DNA of 64,000 nucleotides from JANNPJ01 sp965200525 (GTDB lineage: Bacteria > Actinomycetota > Actinomycetes > Actinomycetales > Kineosporiaceae). Every line of letters begins with the position of its first letter. Position 1 is the stretch's first letter. The translations under genes were made by a program, and so were the position numbers. The notes below the pieces were generated by a model. It made no database searches. It was given only the letters and a program-made list of their open reading frames with translations, and was not told the origin of the DNA. The stretch is from positions 4,216,001-4,280,000 of the forward strand of contig OZ241368.1 of assembly GCA_965200525.1 (NCBI GenBank), written 5' to 3'. Shown piece after piece: positions 53,591-62,460 of the stretch.

Positions 53591-54448
53591 ATGTCTGATC
53601 CACTTGATCTGGTTCACCTGCGCACCGTGGTGGCCATCGCCGACTGCGGTGGTTTTCACCGGGCCGCGGCGGCCCTGCAGCTGAGCCAGTCGACGGTCAG
53701 CCAGCACGTGCGCCTGCTGGAGCGCGGCTTCAAGGAGCCGCTGGTGCGAAAGTCCGGCCGGGGGAGCAGTTTCACCGTGGCCGGGGAAGCCCTGCTGGTC
53801 GAGGCCCGGCGGATCCTGGCGGTGCACGACCAGGCCCTGCAGCGGCTGGACCTGAAGGCCGATCCGGCGCTCCGGCTGGGCTGCACCGAGCATGCTGCCG
53901 ACACCCTGCTGCCGCAGTTGCTGTCCGCCCTGCGGGGCGCGTTCCCGGGGCGGGTCGTGCGGTTCCGGATCGCCCGCTCGACCGTTCTCGAGGACGACGT
54001 GGCTCGCGGTGACCTCGACCTGGCCCTGGTGCTGGCGGCGGGCGAGCCGAACGGCGTCGAGGCCGGCCGGCTGGGCTTGTTCTGGTACGCCGCCAACGGC
54101 TTCGTCGGGCCCGAGGCCGGCCGGCCGTGGCCGCTGGTGGTGTTCGAGGAGCCCTGCGGTCTGCGCCGCCGGGCACTGACCGCGCTGGACGGGCACGGCC
54201 TGACCGCCGCCGTGGTGGTGGAGTCCAGCGGCCTCGAAGGGGTGGTGGCGGGCGTCCGGGCCGGGCTCGGCGTGGCTCTGCTGCCGGGCACCGGGCGGGT
54301 GCCCGACGGCCTGCGGGAAGTGCCCGAGCTGCCGGCTCTGGGGTTGATCGGCATCCAGGTGGTGGGCCGGCGCGGGGTCGACCTGGGCCTGGAGGGAGCC
54401 GTCACCGCGGTCGCCGGCCGGCTGCTCCAGGCCTCCGCGGCCGCCTGA
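53591..54448 (+). CDS. LysR-family transcriptional regulator
   Basis: 285 residues. The winged helix-turn-helix is at residues ~6-65 (LVHLRTVVAIADCGGFHRAAAALQLSQSTVSQHVRLLE, split here as CGGFHRAAAALQ and SQSTVSQHVRLLE); the effector domain follows from ~90, rather short. LysR proteins often control a neighbouring operon, and this one lies directly upstream, same strand, of the cysteine-leader operon. A CysB-like role in sulfur control is plausible but not shown. The start is fixed by the leaderless -10 element. Confidence 0.9.
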   Translation: MSDPLDLVHLRTVVAIADCGGFHRAAAALQLSQSTVSQHVRLLERGFKEPLVRKSGRGSSFTVAGEALLVEARRILAVHDQALQRLDLKADPALRLGCTEHAADTLLPQLLSALRGAFPGRVVRFRIARSTVLEDDVARGDLDLALVLAAGEPNGVEAGRLGLFWYAANGFVGPEAGRPWPLVVFEEPCGLRRRALTALDGHGLTAAVVVESSGLEGVVAGVRAGLGVALLPGTGRVPDGLREVPELPALGLIGIQVVGRRGVDLGLEGAVTAVAGRLLQASAAA

Positions 54449-54497
54449 CCGCACCACCGATCGGGAACCCTGATCAGTGGGGTACAGGAATTCATGT

Positions 54498-54534
54498 TGG
54501 ACATATTCTTGACCAAATTAGTAGAGTTACCTTC
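54498..54534 (+). promoter_or_regulatory. Promoter of the cysteine-leader operon
   Basis: TGGACA (54498-54503) as -35, an 18-base spacer and TAGAGT (54522-54527) as -10, then 7 bases to ATG 54535. The stretch is markedly AT-rich for this genome, also a suitable site for the neighbouring LysR protein. Transcription should begin at or just before the leader ATG. Confidence 0.6.
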
Positions 54535-54630
54535 ATGACCAGGCAGCACACCTCGGCGGCGCTCAGCGCACCTGCCGACGGCTGCCCCGCCCGGGGCTGT
54601 CGTCCTCGGCGCTGTTGTCGGCCTCGCTGA
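54535..54630 (+). CDS. Cysteine-rich leader peptide (probable cysteine-responsive attenuator)
   Basis: 31-codon ORF: MTRQHTSAALSAPADG, then CPARGCRPRRCCRPR. Four Cys fall in the last 15 residues, two adjacent near the stop. The ATG is 7 bases after a TANNNT -10 element, so the ORF appears leaderless. In mycobacteria, polycysteine leaderless short ORFs are known to slow ribosomes when cysteine is scarce and thereby raise expression of downstream sulfur genes. The next genes here are an SsuD-like monooxygenase and an SfnB-like enzyme, exactly the kind of target expected. The leader is in the same frame as the next gene, 243 bases away. Confidence 0.75.
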   Translation: MTRQHTSAALSAPADGCPARGCRPRRCCRPR

Positions 54631-54780
54631 CCCCTCCCGGCCCACCACCTCAACCGTCACCGCCGATCCGCCCCGGATCCGGCTGATCGCCGCTGCCCGC
54701 GGCCCCACCCCGCCGACCGGCCGACCCGGTTGACGGTGGCCCACCTCGTCCCCTCGGACAGCCACCCGCCGTGGCTGGAC

Positions 54781-54820
54781 CTGTCCTGTCCTGTCCTGTC
54801 CTGTCCTGTCCTGTCCTGTC
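54781..54820. repeat. Pentanucleotide repeat (CTGTC)8 in the operon leader
   Basis: Eight exact tandem copies of CTGTC, between the cysteine leader and the monooxygenase start (54 bases before ATG 54874). An open frame beginning at TTG 54730 runs through it in frame with the monooxygenase. Slippage could change leader structure or length. Confidence 0.95.
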
Positions 54821-54873
54821 CGGGCCCGCCCGAGTCGACGCCCGCCGTCCTCAATCCTGCTTGGAGCCTCCTC

Positions 54874-56043
54874 ATGACGGTCGAATTCATCAGTGCGATC
54901 AACGTCAACCCGTCCAACGAGATCAACCGGCTCGGCCGCTTCGACATCGACGTGCCCTACCTGAAGCGGTACTCCCGGATCCTCGAGGACGCCGGATTCG
55001 ACTACACCCTGGTGCCTTACGGCTCCTTCGGGCACGACCCGTTCACCATCGGCGCGGCCGTCACCCAGTTCACCGAGCGGATCAAGCCGATCATCGCGCT
55101 GCGGCCGAACACCGTCTACCCGACCGTCGCGGCCAAGGCCCTGGCCACCCTGGACCAGCTCTCCGGCGGCCGGGCCGTCGTCCACTTCATCGCCGGTGGC
55201 AGCGACCACGAGCAGGCCCGCGAGGGCGACCGGCTGAACAAGACCGAGCGCTACGCCCGCCAGGAGGAGTACATCCGCATCCTGCGCCGGGTCTGGACCG
55301 AGACCGAGCCCTTCGACCACGCCGGCACCTACTACTCGTTCGAGGACTTCGTCTCCCGGGTCCGGCCGGTGAACGGCACGATCCCGGTCTCGGTCGGGGG
55401 CTCGTCCGACGAGGCCTACCGGGTGGGTGGCGCACTGGGCGACATCTTCGGCCTGTGGGGTGAGCCGCTGGCCGAGACCCGCCAGCAGATCGAGCGATTC
55501 AGTGCGCAGGCCCGCCTGGCCGGCCGGACCGACGTGCCCCGGACCTGGGTCACCTTCCGCCCGATCGTCGCCGCCACCGAGGAGCTGGCCTGGGACAAGG
55601 CCCACCGCACGCTGGAGATCCTGCAGGGTGGCAAGGGCAGCGGGCCCTGGGTCTCGCCCAAGAACTGGAACCCCGGCAGCGACGGCCCGGCCAACGTGGG
55701 CTCCCAGCGGCTGCTGGAGATCGCCTCCCGCCAGGACCGGCACGACCGGGCCCTGTGGACGCCGACCGCCACCGCCACCGGGGCCCAGGGCGCCTCGACC
55801 GCCCTGGTCGGCAGCTACGAGACGGTGGCCGCGGCGATCCTGGACTACGTCGAGCTCGGCGCCGACCTGATCTCGATCCGCGGCCACGACAACCTCAACG
55901 ACGCGATCGACTACGGCCGCTACGTGATCCCGCTGGTGCGACAGGAACTGGCCCACCGCGAGGCCACCGGCCGGCGGGGTGCCGTGGTGGCCCAGCCGCC
56001 GCTGGACGCCGAACCGCTGGCCAGTGACCTGGTGACGTCGTGA
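54874..56043 (+). CDS. LLM-class FMN-dependent monooxygenase, SsuD-like
   Basis: 389 residues of the bacterial-luciferase-like family. ALRPNTVYPTVAAKALATLDQLSGGR, VGGSSDEAYR and DIFGLWGEPL match alkanesulfonate and dialkylsulfone monooxygenases, which cleave C-S bonds with FMNH2 and O2 to free sulfite. It acts in the cytoplasm and needs a flavin reductase; the one at 37410 or another could supply FMNH2. ATG 54874 has TTGGAG 8 bases upstream; the frame is open to 54730. The cysteine leader and LysR gene upstream support a sulfur-scavenging role. Its stop overlaps the next start. Confidence 0.9.
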   Translation: MTVEFISAINVNPSNEINRLGRFDIDVPYLKRYSRILEDAGFDYTLVPYGSFGHDPFTIGAAVTQFTERIKPIIALRPNTVYPTVAAKALATLDQLSGGRAVVHFIAGGSDHEQAREGDRLNKTERYARQEEYIRILRRVWTETEPFDHAGTYYSFEDFVSRVRPVNGTIPVSVGGSSDEAYRVGGALGDIFGLWGEPLAETRQQIERFSAQARLAGRTDVPRTWVTFRPIVAATEELAWDKAHRTLEILQGGKGSGPWVSPKNWNPGSDGPANVGSQRLLEIASRQDRHDRALWTPTATATGAQGASTALVGSYETVAAAILDYVELGADLISIRGHDNLNDAIDYGRYVIPLVRQELAHREATGRRGAVVAQPPLDAEPLASDLVTS

Positions 56044-57299
56044 CCGTGACCGACCGGCCGGACCGCCGTCCCGCCGACGGCCCGGCCGAGCCGCCGACCC
56101 TGCCATCGACTCTGCCACCGGTGGATCTGTCCGACGCCGCCCTGGCCCGGGTCACGGCGGCGCTGGCCCGGACCGCGGCCGAGTACGACCGCAGCGGGGA
56201 CTTTCCCTGGAAGGGCATCCAGGTGGTGCACGAGGCCGGCCTGCTGCGGGCCGGGATCGGCCCGCGGTACGGCGGGGCCGGGCTGAGCACGCTCGACGGC
56301 GTCCGGCTGCTGGCCGCCCTGGGCCAAGGCGACCCCTCGGTCGCCCTGCTGACCGCGATGACCGTGTTCCAGCACGCCGCCCAGGCGAACACGCCCTGGT
56401 GGCCGGAGTCGCTCTACCGCCAGGTGGTGGCCGACTCGGCGTCCCGCCCGGTGTTGGTCAACGCGATCCGGGCCGAGCCGGAGTGGGGCGCCCCGGCCCG
56501 GGGCGGCCGGCCCGCGACCACGATCCGCCGCGACGGCGACAGCTGGGTGCTCAACGGGCACAAGGGTTTCGCCACCGGCTCGGAGGGCCTCGACCATCAC
56601 CTGGTCTGGGCCGCCACCGCGGATCACGACCCCTTGCTGGCCCACGCCGTCGTGCCCGCCGACGCCCCCGGTATCGAGATCGTCCGGACCTGGGACCACC
56701 TGGGCCTGCGGGCCACCAGCACCCACGACGTGATCTACACCGACGTGCGGATCCCGCTCGAGCACTTCCGGGGTACGCCTCAGTCGCAGTTGCGCCCCGA
56801 CAAGGCCTTCGCCGGCACCGGCCTGGCCCTGTCGGCGCTCTACGTCGGCATCGCCCGGGCCGCCCAGGAGTTCTTCGTGACCTTCACCAACGAGCGGGTA
56901 CCGACCTCGCTGGGCCGCCCCATCGCCACCACCGAGCGGATCCAGACCGTGGCCGGCGAGATCGAGGCCCAGCTCGTGCAGGCCGAGGAACTGCTGCTTG
57001 GGTTGGCGGTCAAGATCGACGCCGGCGACGAGCAGGCCCGGCAGCGGGCCTTCCTGGCCAAGCTGCTGGCCACCCGGGCCGCGATCAGCGCCGTCCAGAC
57101 GGCGGTCGCGACCCTCGGCAACCCGGCTCTGACCCGGCACAACCCGCTGGAGCGGCACCTGCGCGACGTCCTCTGTTCGCGGGTGCACCCCCCTCAGGAC
57201 GACGCCGCGCTGCTGGTCACCGGCAAGCGCGTGCTGGCCGGATACCGGCCCCCGACCGACACCCCCACCACGGCCTGGCAAGGAGATTCGTCGTCATGA
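56040..57299 (+). CDS. Acyl-CoA dehydrogenase-like flavoprotein, SfnB/DszC type
   Basis: 419 residues with the acyl-CoA dehydrogenase fold: an N-terminal helical domain (FPWKGIQVVHEAGLL, ALGQGDPSVALLTAM), a middle beta domain (VLNGHKGFATGSEGLDHHLVWA) and a C-terminal helical domain. Members in sulfur operons (SfnB, DszC) are flavin monooxygenases or oxidoreductases acting on organosulfur compounds rather than CoA esters. The start GTG 56040 overlaps the monooxygenase stop, and the stop overlaps the next start, so the operon is translationally coupled. Confidence 0.85.
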   Translation: MTVTDRPDRRPADGPAEPPTLPSTLPPVDLSDAALARVTAALARTAAEYDRSGDFPWKGIQVVHEAGLLRAGIGPRYGGAGLSTLDGVRLLAALGQGDPSVALLTAMTVFQHAAQANTPWWPESLYRQVVADSASRPVLVNAIRAEPEWGAPARGGRPATTIRRDGDSWVLNGHKGFATGSEGLDHHLVWAATADHDPLLAHAVVPADAPGIEIVRTWDHLGLRATSTHDVIYTDVRIPLEHFRGTPQSQLRPDKAFAGTGLALSALYVGIARAAQEFFVTFTNERVPTSLGRPIATTERIQTVAGEIEAQLVQAEELLLGLAVKIDAGDEQARQRAFLAKLLATRAAISAVQTAVATLGNPALTRHNPLERHLRDVLCSRVHPPQDDAALLVTGKRVLAGYRPPTDTPTTAWQGDSSS

Positions 57300-58957
57300 C
57301 CAGTTCAGTCACCCGTCTGAGATCGGGGCGGGCCCTCGGCGCCGTCCTCACCGTCGTCGGCGCGCTCGTCCTGGCCGCGTGCGGCAGTTCCTCCGACGGG
57401 AGCACCGGCACCACCGACGCCGCCGCCGGCGCGCCGCGGCCGGGCGGCACCCTGAAGATCGCCTTCTGGGACGACCAGCAGGGCTGCATCGACCCGAACC
57501 AGGTGTACTGGATCGAGAGCCGTTCTCTCGACCGACAGTTCGCCGACTCGCTGACCGACCAGGACCCGGAGACCGGCAAGATCGTGCCCTGGCTGGCCAG
57601 CAGCTGGAAGATCAGCAAGGACGCCAAGACCTACACCTTCACTCTGCGCGACGGCGTCACCTTCAGCGACGGCACCGCGTTCGACGCCACCGCCGTGAAG
57701 ACCGCCTACGACGGCACTTTCGCGCTCGGGGCCAAGTCGCTGCTGGGCCTGACCTACCTGGCCGGCTACAAGTCGACGACGGTGATCGACCCGCACACCG
57801 TCCGGGTCGACTTCACCAGCCCGAACGCGGCCTTCCTGCAGGCCACCTCGACCACCACGCTGGCCGTCCTGTCGCCCAAGACGTACACCGAGACCCCCGA
57901 GGAGCGGTGCGCCGGGAAGCTGATCGGATCGGGCGCGTTCACCCTGGACAGCTACACCGCCGCCACCTCGGCCCACCTGACCAAGCGCAAGGACTACGCC
58001 TGGCCCTCGAAGCTGGTCAAGAACCAGGGCGCGGCCTACCTGGACGCGATCGCGGTCAGCTACATCAAGGAGGACAGCGTCCGGGTCGGCAGCCTGACCA
58101 GCGGGGCGATCGACATCGCCTGGCCCCGGCAGCCGATCTCGGACGCCGACCAGAAGGTGATCAAGGCGTCCGGCGCCTCGATCGTGTCCCGGCCGCTGCC
58201 CGGGATCAGCGACGCCTACCTGCCCAACGTGAGCAAGGGGCGCATCCTGTCCGACCTCAGGGTCCGCCAGGCGCTGCAGAAGTCGATCGACCGTAAGACT
58301 TACGCCTCGACCATCTTCTGGGACGAGTACCCGGTGGTGTCGGGAGCTTTCGACTCGACCACGCCGTACGCCACCGACGAGTCGGCGGCCCTGGGTTACG
58401 ACCCGGCCGGGGCGGCCACGTTGCTGGACCAGGCCGGCTGGAAGAAGGGCCCGGACGGCTACCGGTACAAGGACGGCAAGAAGCTGACCCTGCTGCAGCC
58501 GCTCACCGCGGCCGTGCCCGGTGACCAGTTGCTCCAGGACCAGTTCAAGAAGGTCGGCATCGACCTGCAGCTCAAGGTCTACACCGCGGCCCAGTACCAG
58601 CCGGCCGTGGCGGCCGGCAACTTCGACCTGGTCGCCACGTACTACACCCGGGCCGACCCGAGCGTGCTCGGCTCGGTGCTGGACCAGGCGGTCAGCAAGG
58701 CCGGCACGGCGACGTTCAGCCAGGACCCGGCGACCGCCAAGCAGGTCAGCACCCTGTTCGGGGACGGCCTCAAGGCGATCGACGACGACCAGCGGGCCGC
58801 GGTCTACGGGCAGCTCCAGAAGTACCTGATCGATCAGGGCGTCAGCTTCCCGATCTTCGAGCGGGTCCAGCTGGCCGGCATCTCGGCCGAGGTGCACGGG
58901 TTCGCCTGGACCAGTGAGGCGTTCCTGCGGGCCAACGACATCTGGTTGTCCCAGTGA
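57296..58957 (+). CDS. ABC importer solute-binding lipoprotein of the sulfur operon
   Basis: 553-residue family 5 binding protein. Signal peptide with lipobox LAAC (VLAACGSS). Typical sequences: TYTFTLRDGVTFSDGTAFDATAVK, KLIGSGAFTLDSYT, VRQALQKSIDRKTYA and a late QGVSFPIFERVQLAG. Judging from its operon, the ligand is probably an organosulfur compound or a sulfur-containing peptide. ATG 57296 has AAGGAG upstream and overlaps the previous stop. Confidence 0.92.
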   Translation: MTSSVTRLRSGRALGAVLTVVGALVLAACGSSSDGSTGTTDAAAGAPRPGGTLKIAFWDDQQGCIDPNQVYWIESRSLDRQFADSLTDQDPETGKIVPWLASSWKISKDAKTYTFTLRDGVTFSDGTAFDATAVKTAYDGTFALGAKSLLGLTYLAGYKSTTVIDPHTVRVDFTSPNAAFLQATSTTTLAVLSPKTYTETPEERCAGKLIGSGAFTLDSYTAATSAHLTKRKDYAWPSKLVKNQGAAYLDAIAVSYIKEDSVRVGSLTSGAIDIAWPRQPISDADQKVIKASGASIVSRPLPGISDAYLPNVSKGRILSDLRVRQALQKSIDRKTYASTIFWDEYPVVSGAFDSTTPYATDESAALGYDPAGAATLLDQAGWKKGPDGYRYKDGKKLTLLQPLTAAVPGDQLLQDQFKKVGIDLQLKVYTAAQYQPAVAAGNFDLVATYYTRADPSVLGSVLDQAVSKAGTATFSQDPATAKQVSTLFGDGLKAIDDDQRAAVYGQLQKYLIDQGVSFPIFERVQLAGISAEVHGFAWTSEAFLRANDIWLSQ

Positions 58958-59925
58958 ACCCGGCTGCGAACCCGGTGCTGCGGTACCTGCTGAGCCGGAT
59001 CGCCCAGGCGGTCGGCGTGCTGTGGGCCGTCTACACGGTCACTTTCGCCATCCTGTACCTGCTGCCGAGCAACCCGGTGGCCCTGGTCCTGGCGGCCGGC
59101 AACGTGCAGGTCGAGCAGGTCAGCCCGGCCCAGCTGGCCCGGATCACCCACCAGTACGGCCTGGACCAGCCGGTCTACCAGCAGTATCTGAGCCAGCTCG
59201 GGCACCTGGTCCGGTTCGACTTCGGCGACTCGATCTCGCTGAACGTGCCGGTGGTCCGGCTGCTGCAGGAACGCCTGCCCTCGACCCTGGAACTGGGGGC
59301 CACGGCGATCGTGATCGCCCTGGCCCTGGGGGCGGGCACGGCCTACCTGGCCGCGTTCGTCCAGTGGCGGCCGGCCAAGCTGCTGCTGAACCGGCTGCCC
59401 GCGATCGGCGTCTCGCTACCGCCGTTCTTCGTCGGCCTGCTGCTGATCCAGGTGTTCGCGTTCTCGCTGGGCTGGTTCCCGGCCACCGGGACGGTCGGCT
59501 GGAAGAGCCTGGTGCTGCCGGCCGTGACGATGGCCATCCCGACCGCGGCGATGCTGGCTCAGGTGCTGAGCAGCAGCCTGGAGGACACCCTGGCCCTGCC
59601 GTACATCGTCACGGCCCGGGCCCGGGGGCTGTCGCGCGGTTACATCCAGCTGCGGCACGCCTTCCGCAACGCCACGCTGCCTGCGCTGACCCTGCTCGGC
59701 CTGCTGCTCGGGGCGACCGTGACCGAGGCCGTGATCGCCGAGACGGTGTTCACCCGGCAGGGCATCGGCCAGCTGGCCCAGCAGGCCGTGCTGGCCCAGG
59801 ACGTGCCCCTGGTCCAGGCGATCGTCGTGATCGCCGCGGCCGGCTTCGTCGTCATCAACCTGGTGATCGACCTGGTCTATCCCTTGCTCGATCCGCGGAT
59901 CACCCACACTCCGCGCGTGTCCTAG
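58954..59925 (+). CDS. ABC importer permease (DppB type) of the sulfur operon
   Basis: 323 residues, about six membrane segments. The N-terminus LRYLLSRIAQAVGVLWAVYTVTFAILYLLP fits DppB/OppB; the EAA loop is near PYIVTARARGLSRGYIQL; the C-terminus is YPLLDPRI. GTG 58954 overlaps the previous stop (GTGA). Confidence 0.93.
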   Translation: MNPAANPVLRYLLSRIAQAVGVLWAVYTVTFAILYLLPSNPVALVLAAGNVQVEQVSPAQLARITHQYGLDQPVYQQYLSQLGHLVRFDFGDSISLNVPVVRLLQERLPSTLELGATAIVIALALGAGTAYLAAFVQWRPAKLLLNRLPAIGVSLPPFFVGLLLIQVFAFSLGWFPATGTVGWKSLVLPAVTMAIPTAAMLAQVLSSSLEDTLALPYIVTARARGLSRGYIQLRHAFRNATLPALTLLGLLLGATVTEAVIAETVFTRQGIGQLAQQAVLAQDVPLVQAIVVIAAAGFVVINLVIDLVYPLLDPRITHTPRVS

Positions 59926-59938
59926 GAGAGCAGTAGCC

Positions 59939-60847
59939 ATGTCAGTGGATGTCGCGGGCAGCCCCGCCGTCACCGAACTCGTCGTCCGCACCGCACCGGA
60001 AGCGGTCACCGTCGGATCGGGCCGTGAACCCGGCCGGGCCACCGGTCGCCGCCACCGGCGCCGGCCCGGCCTGGTCCTGGCGATCGCGTTCGTCGCGTTC
60101 GTCATCGTCTCGTCGGTCTTCCCGGGCTGGTTCACCAGTCAGGACCCGGACGCCACCGACCCGGTGGCCAAGCTCTCGGGGCCCAGCTCGGCCCACCTGT
60201 TCGGCACCGACGAGCTCGGCCGGGACCTGTTCAGCCGGGTGCTGCACGGTTCGACCCTGACCATCGAGGCCACCCTGAGCGCGGTCAGTCTGGCCGTCGT
60301 GGCCGGCCTGACCATCGGGGTGCTGGCCGGGTTCTTCAGCGGCTGGGTCGACTCGGTCCTGATGCGGGTGGTCGACGTCCTGCTGGCCGTCCCGCGGCTG
60401 CTGCTGGCGCTGACCGTCGTGACGGCGCTCGGCTTCGGCACGCTGCCGGTGGCGGTCGCGGTCGGTGTCGGGATCGTGCCCGGGTTCGCCCGGATCACCC
60501 GGGCCCAGGTGCTGACCGTCAAGTCGCTGCCCTACATCGAGGCGGCCCGCACCGGCGGCGCCTCCTGGCCCCGGGTGCTGCTGCGGCACATCCTGCCGAA
60601 CTCGTGGGGGCCGGTCCTCGTGCTGGCCGTACTCGACTTCGGGGTGGCCATCCTGGCCATCTCGGCGCTCAGCTTCCTCGGCTTCGGCGCCCCGCCGCCG
60701 GCCGCCGAGTGGGGCACGCTGATCGCCGCCGGGCGCAACTACCTGATCACCTCGCCCTGGCTGACCCTGCTGCCCGGGTTGTTCGTCGGGCTGGTCGTGT
60801 TCAGCCTGAACCACATCTCCAGGAGCCTCGAGGAGTTCCAGCGATGA
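59939..60847 (+). CDS. ABC importer permease (DppC type) of the sulfur operon
   Basis: 302 residues. A long Arg-rich N-terminus is followed by the first membrane segment (LVLAIAFVAFVIVSSVF), then HLFGTDELGRDLFSRVLHG, the DppC signature, and an EAA loop (PYIEAARTGGASWPRVLL). AGGAGA precedes the ATG. The stop overlaps the ATPase start. Confidence 0.93.
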   Translation: MSVDVAGSPAVTELVVRTAPEAVTVGSGREPGRATGRRHRRRPGLVLAIAFVAFVIVSSVFPGWFTSQDPDATDPVAKLSGPSSAHLFGTDELGRDLFSRVLHGSTLTIEATLSAVSLAVVAGLTIGVLAGFFSGWVDSVLMRVVDVLLAVPRLLLALTVVTALGFGTLPVAVAVGVGIVPGFARITRAQVLTVKSLPYIEAARTGGASWPRVLLRHILPNSWGPVLVLAVLDFGVAILAISALSFLGFGAPPPAAEWGTLIAAGRNYLITSPWLTLLPGLFVGLVVFSLNHISRSLEEFQR

Positions 60848-62460
60848 GCACACCGGTGCTGTCGATCTCCGGGCTGTCGGTGTCCTACGGCCCGAACGAG
60901 GCCGTGGCCGACCTCGATCTCGCCCTCACGGCCGGCGAGACGGTGGCCGTGGTCGGGGAGTCCGGTTCGGGCAAGAGCACCCTGGCCGCGGCCGTGCTCG
61001 GCCTGCTGCCGGCCGGGGGCCGGGTCACTGGGGGCTCGATCGAGGTGGCCGGCCGGCCGGTGGTCGGGGCGGCCGAGCGGACCCTGCGGGCGATCCGGGG
61101 CCGGGTGGTGGCTCTGGTCCCGCAGGACCCCACGGTCAGCCTGAACCCGACGCTGCGGATCGGGCCGCAGATCGCCGAGGCGGTCCGCCGCCGCGGTGAC
61201 GTGCCCCGCCGCTCGGTCGACGCCGAGGTGGTCGAGGCCCTGGCGACGGCCGGGCTCGACCGCCCGGTGCTGCGGGCCCGGCAGTACCCGCACGAACTCT
61301 CCGGCGGCATGCGGCAACGGGTGCTGATCGCGGCCGCGCTGGCCGGCCGGCCGGAGCTGATCATCGCCGACGAGCCGACCAGCGCCCTGGACGTTACGGT
61401 GCAGAAGCGGATCCTCGACCACCTCGAGAAGCTGGTCGCCGAGCGGGGGATCGGCCTGCTGCTGATCACCCACGACCTCGGCGTGGCCGCCGACCGGGCC
61501 GACCGGGTGCTGGTGATGCAGCAGGGCCGGCTGGTCGAGCAGGGGCCGGCTCGCAGCGTGCTGGTCGCGCCGCGGACCGCGTGCACCCGGGCGCTGATCG
61601 AGGCCGCCCCCGGGCTGTCGGCGACCGGCGCGCTGGTGGCCGGGATCAGCGCGGTGCCCGACGCGCCCGCCGTCCTGCGGATCGAGAACGTCACCAAGGA
61701 CTTCCGGCTGCCCCGGGCCTCGGACGGGCCCCGCTCGGTCCGGGCCCTGGACGACGTCAGCCTGTCGATCCCGGCCGGACAGACCCTGGCCCTGGTCGGC
61801 GAGTCCGGGTCGGGCAAGACGACCGCGCTGCGGATCGCCCTCGGCCTGGAGAAACCGACCAGCGGCCGGGTCTTCTTCGAGGAGCAGGACATCACCGACC
61901 AGGGCTGGCGGCAGTTGCGGCCACTGCGCCGGCGGTTCCAGCTCGTCCATCAGAACCCGTTCTCTTCGCTGGACCCGCGGTTCTCGATCCGGGAGACGAT
62001 CACCGAGCCGCTGGTGTCGTTCGGGATCGGCGACCGGGCCTCGCGCCGGGAGCGGGCCCGGGAGCTGCTGGAGCAGGTCGACCTGCCGGCCGCCTACCTC
62101 GACCGGCGCCCGGCCGAGCTGTCCGGCGGGCAACGACAGCGGGTGGCCATCGCCCGGGCCCTGGCCGTGCAGCCGGACCTGGTCCTGCTCGACGAGCCGG
62201 TCTCCGCGCTCGACGTCCGGATCCAGAAGCAGATCCTCGACCTGCTGGCCGGGCTGCAGCGCGAGCTCGGCCTGAGCTACCTGTTCATCTCGCACGACCT
62301 GGCCGTGGTGGCCGAGGTGTCCCACCGGGTCGCCGTCCTGAATCAGGGGCGGGTGGTCGAACAGGGCCAGACCGCACAGATTTTCGCCGATCCGCAGAGC
62401 GAGTACACCCAGGAGCTGCTGGCCGCGATCGCCGGCCGGGCCGAGAGGACGTCGTCATGA
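60844..62460 (+). CDS. ABC importer ATPase, DppD-DppF fusion
   Basis: 538 residues holding two complete ATPase domains. Domain 1: GESGSGKST, VPQDPTVSLNP, LSGGMRQRVLIAAAL, IIADEPTSALD, ITHDLGVAA. Domain 2 (from ~280): GESGSGKTT, VHQNPFSSLDPR, LSGGQRQRVAIARAL, VLLDEPVSALD, ISHDLAVVAE. The Cys-rich oligopeptide-ABC tail seen in the other importer of this window is absent from both halves. ATG 60844 overlaps the previous stop, and its own stop overlaps the next start. Confidence 0.94.
   Translation: MSTPVLSISGLSVSYGPNEAVADLDLALTAGETVAVVGESGSGKSTLAAAVLGLLPAGGRVTGGSIEVAGRPVVGAAERTLRAIRGRVVALVPQDPTVSLNPTLRIGPQIAEAVRRRGDVPRRSVDAEVVEALATAGLDRPVLRARQYPHELSGGMRQRVLIAAALAGRPELIIADEPTSALDVTVQKRILDHLEKLVAERGIGLLLITHDLGVAADRADRVLVMQQGRLVEQGPARSVLVAPRTACTRALIEAAPGLSATGALVAGISAVPDAPAVLRIENVTKDFRLPRASDGPRSVRALDDVSLSIPAGQTLALVGESGSGKTTALRIALGLEKPTSGRVFFEEQDITDQGWRQLRPLRRRFQLVHQNPFSSLDPRFSIRETITEPLVSFGIGDRASRRERARELLEQVDLPAAYLDRRPAELSGGQRQRVAIARALAVQPDLVLLDEPVSALDVRIQKQILDLLAGLQRELGLSYLFISHDLAVVAEVSHRVAVLNQGRVVEQGQTAQIFADPQSEYTQELLAAIAGRAERTSS

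Noticed and set aside
54730..54873. N-terminal extension of the SsuD-like protein through the CTGTC tract
   Set aside because: The extension has no family similarity and the family N-terminus begins at ATG 54874 with its own ribosome site; the option is kept only as part of the repeat finding.
58954..60847. Second nickel-specific importer (NikBC)
   Set aside because: Permease and binding-protein sequences fit the general dipeptide type; no nickel-specific residue or neighbour was seen.
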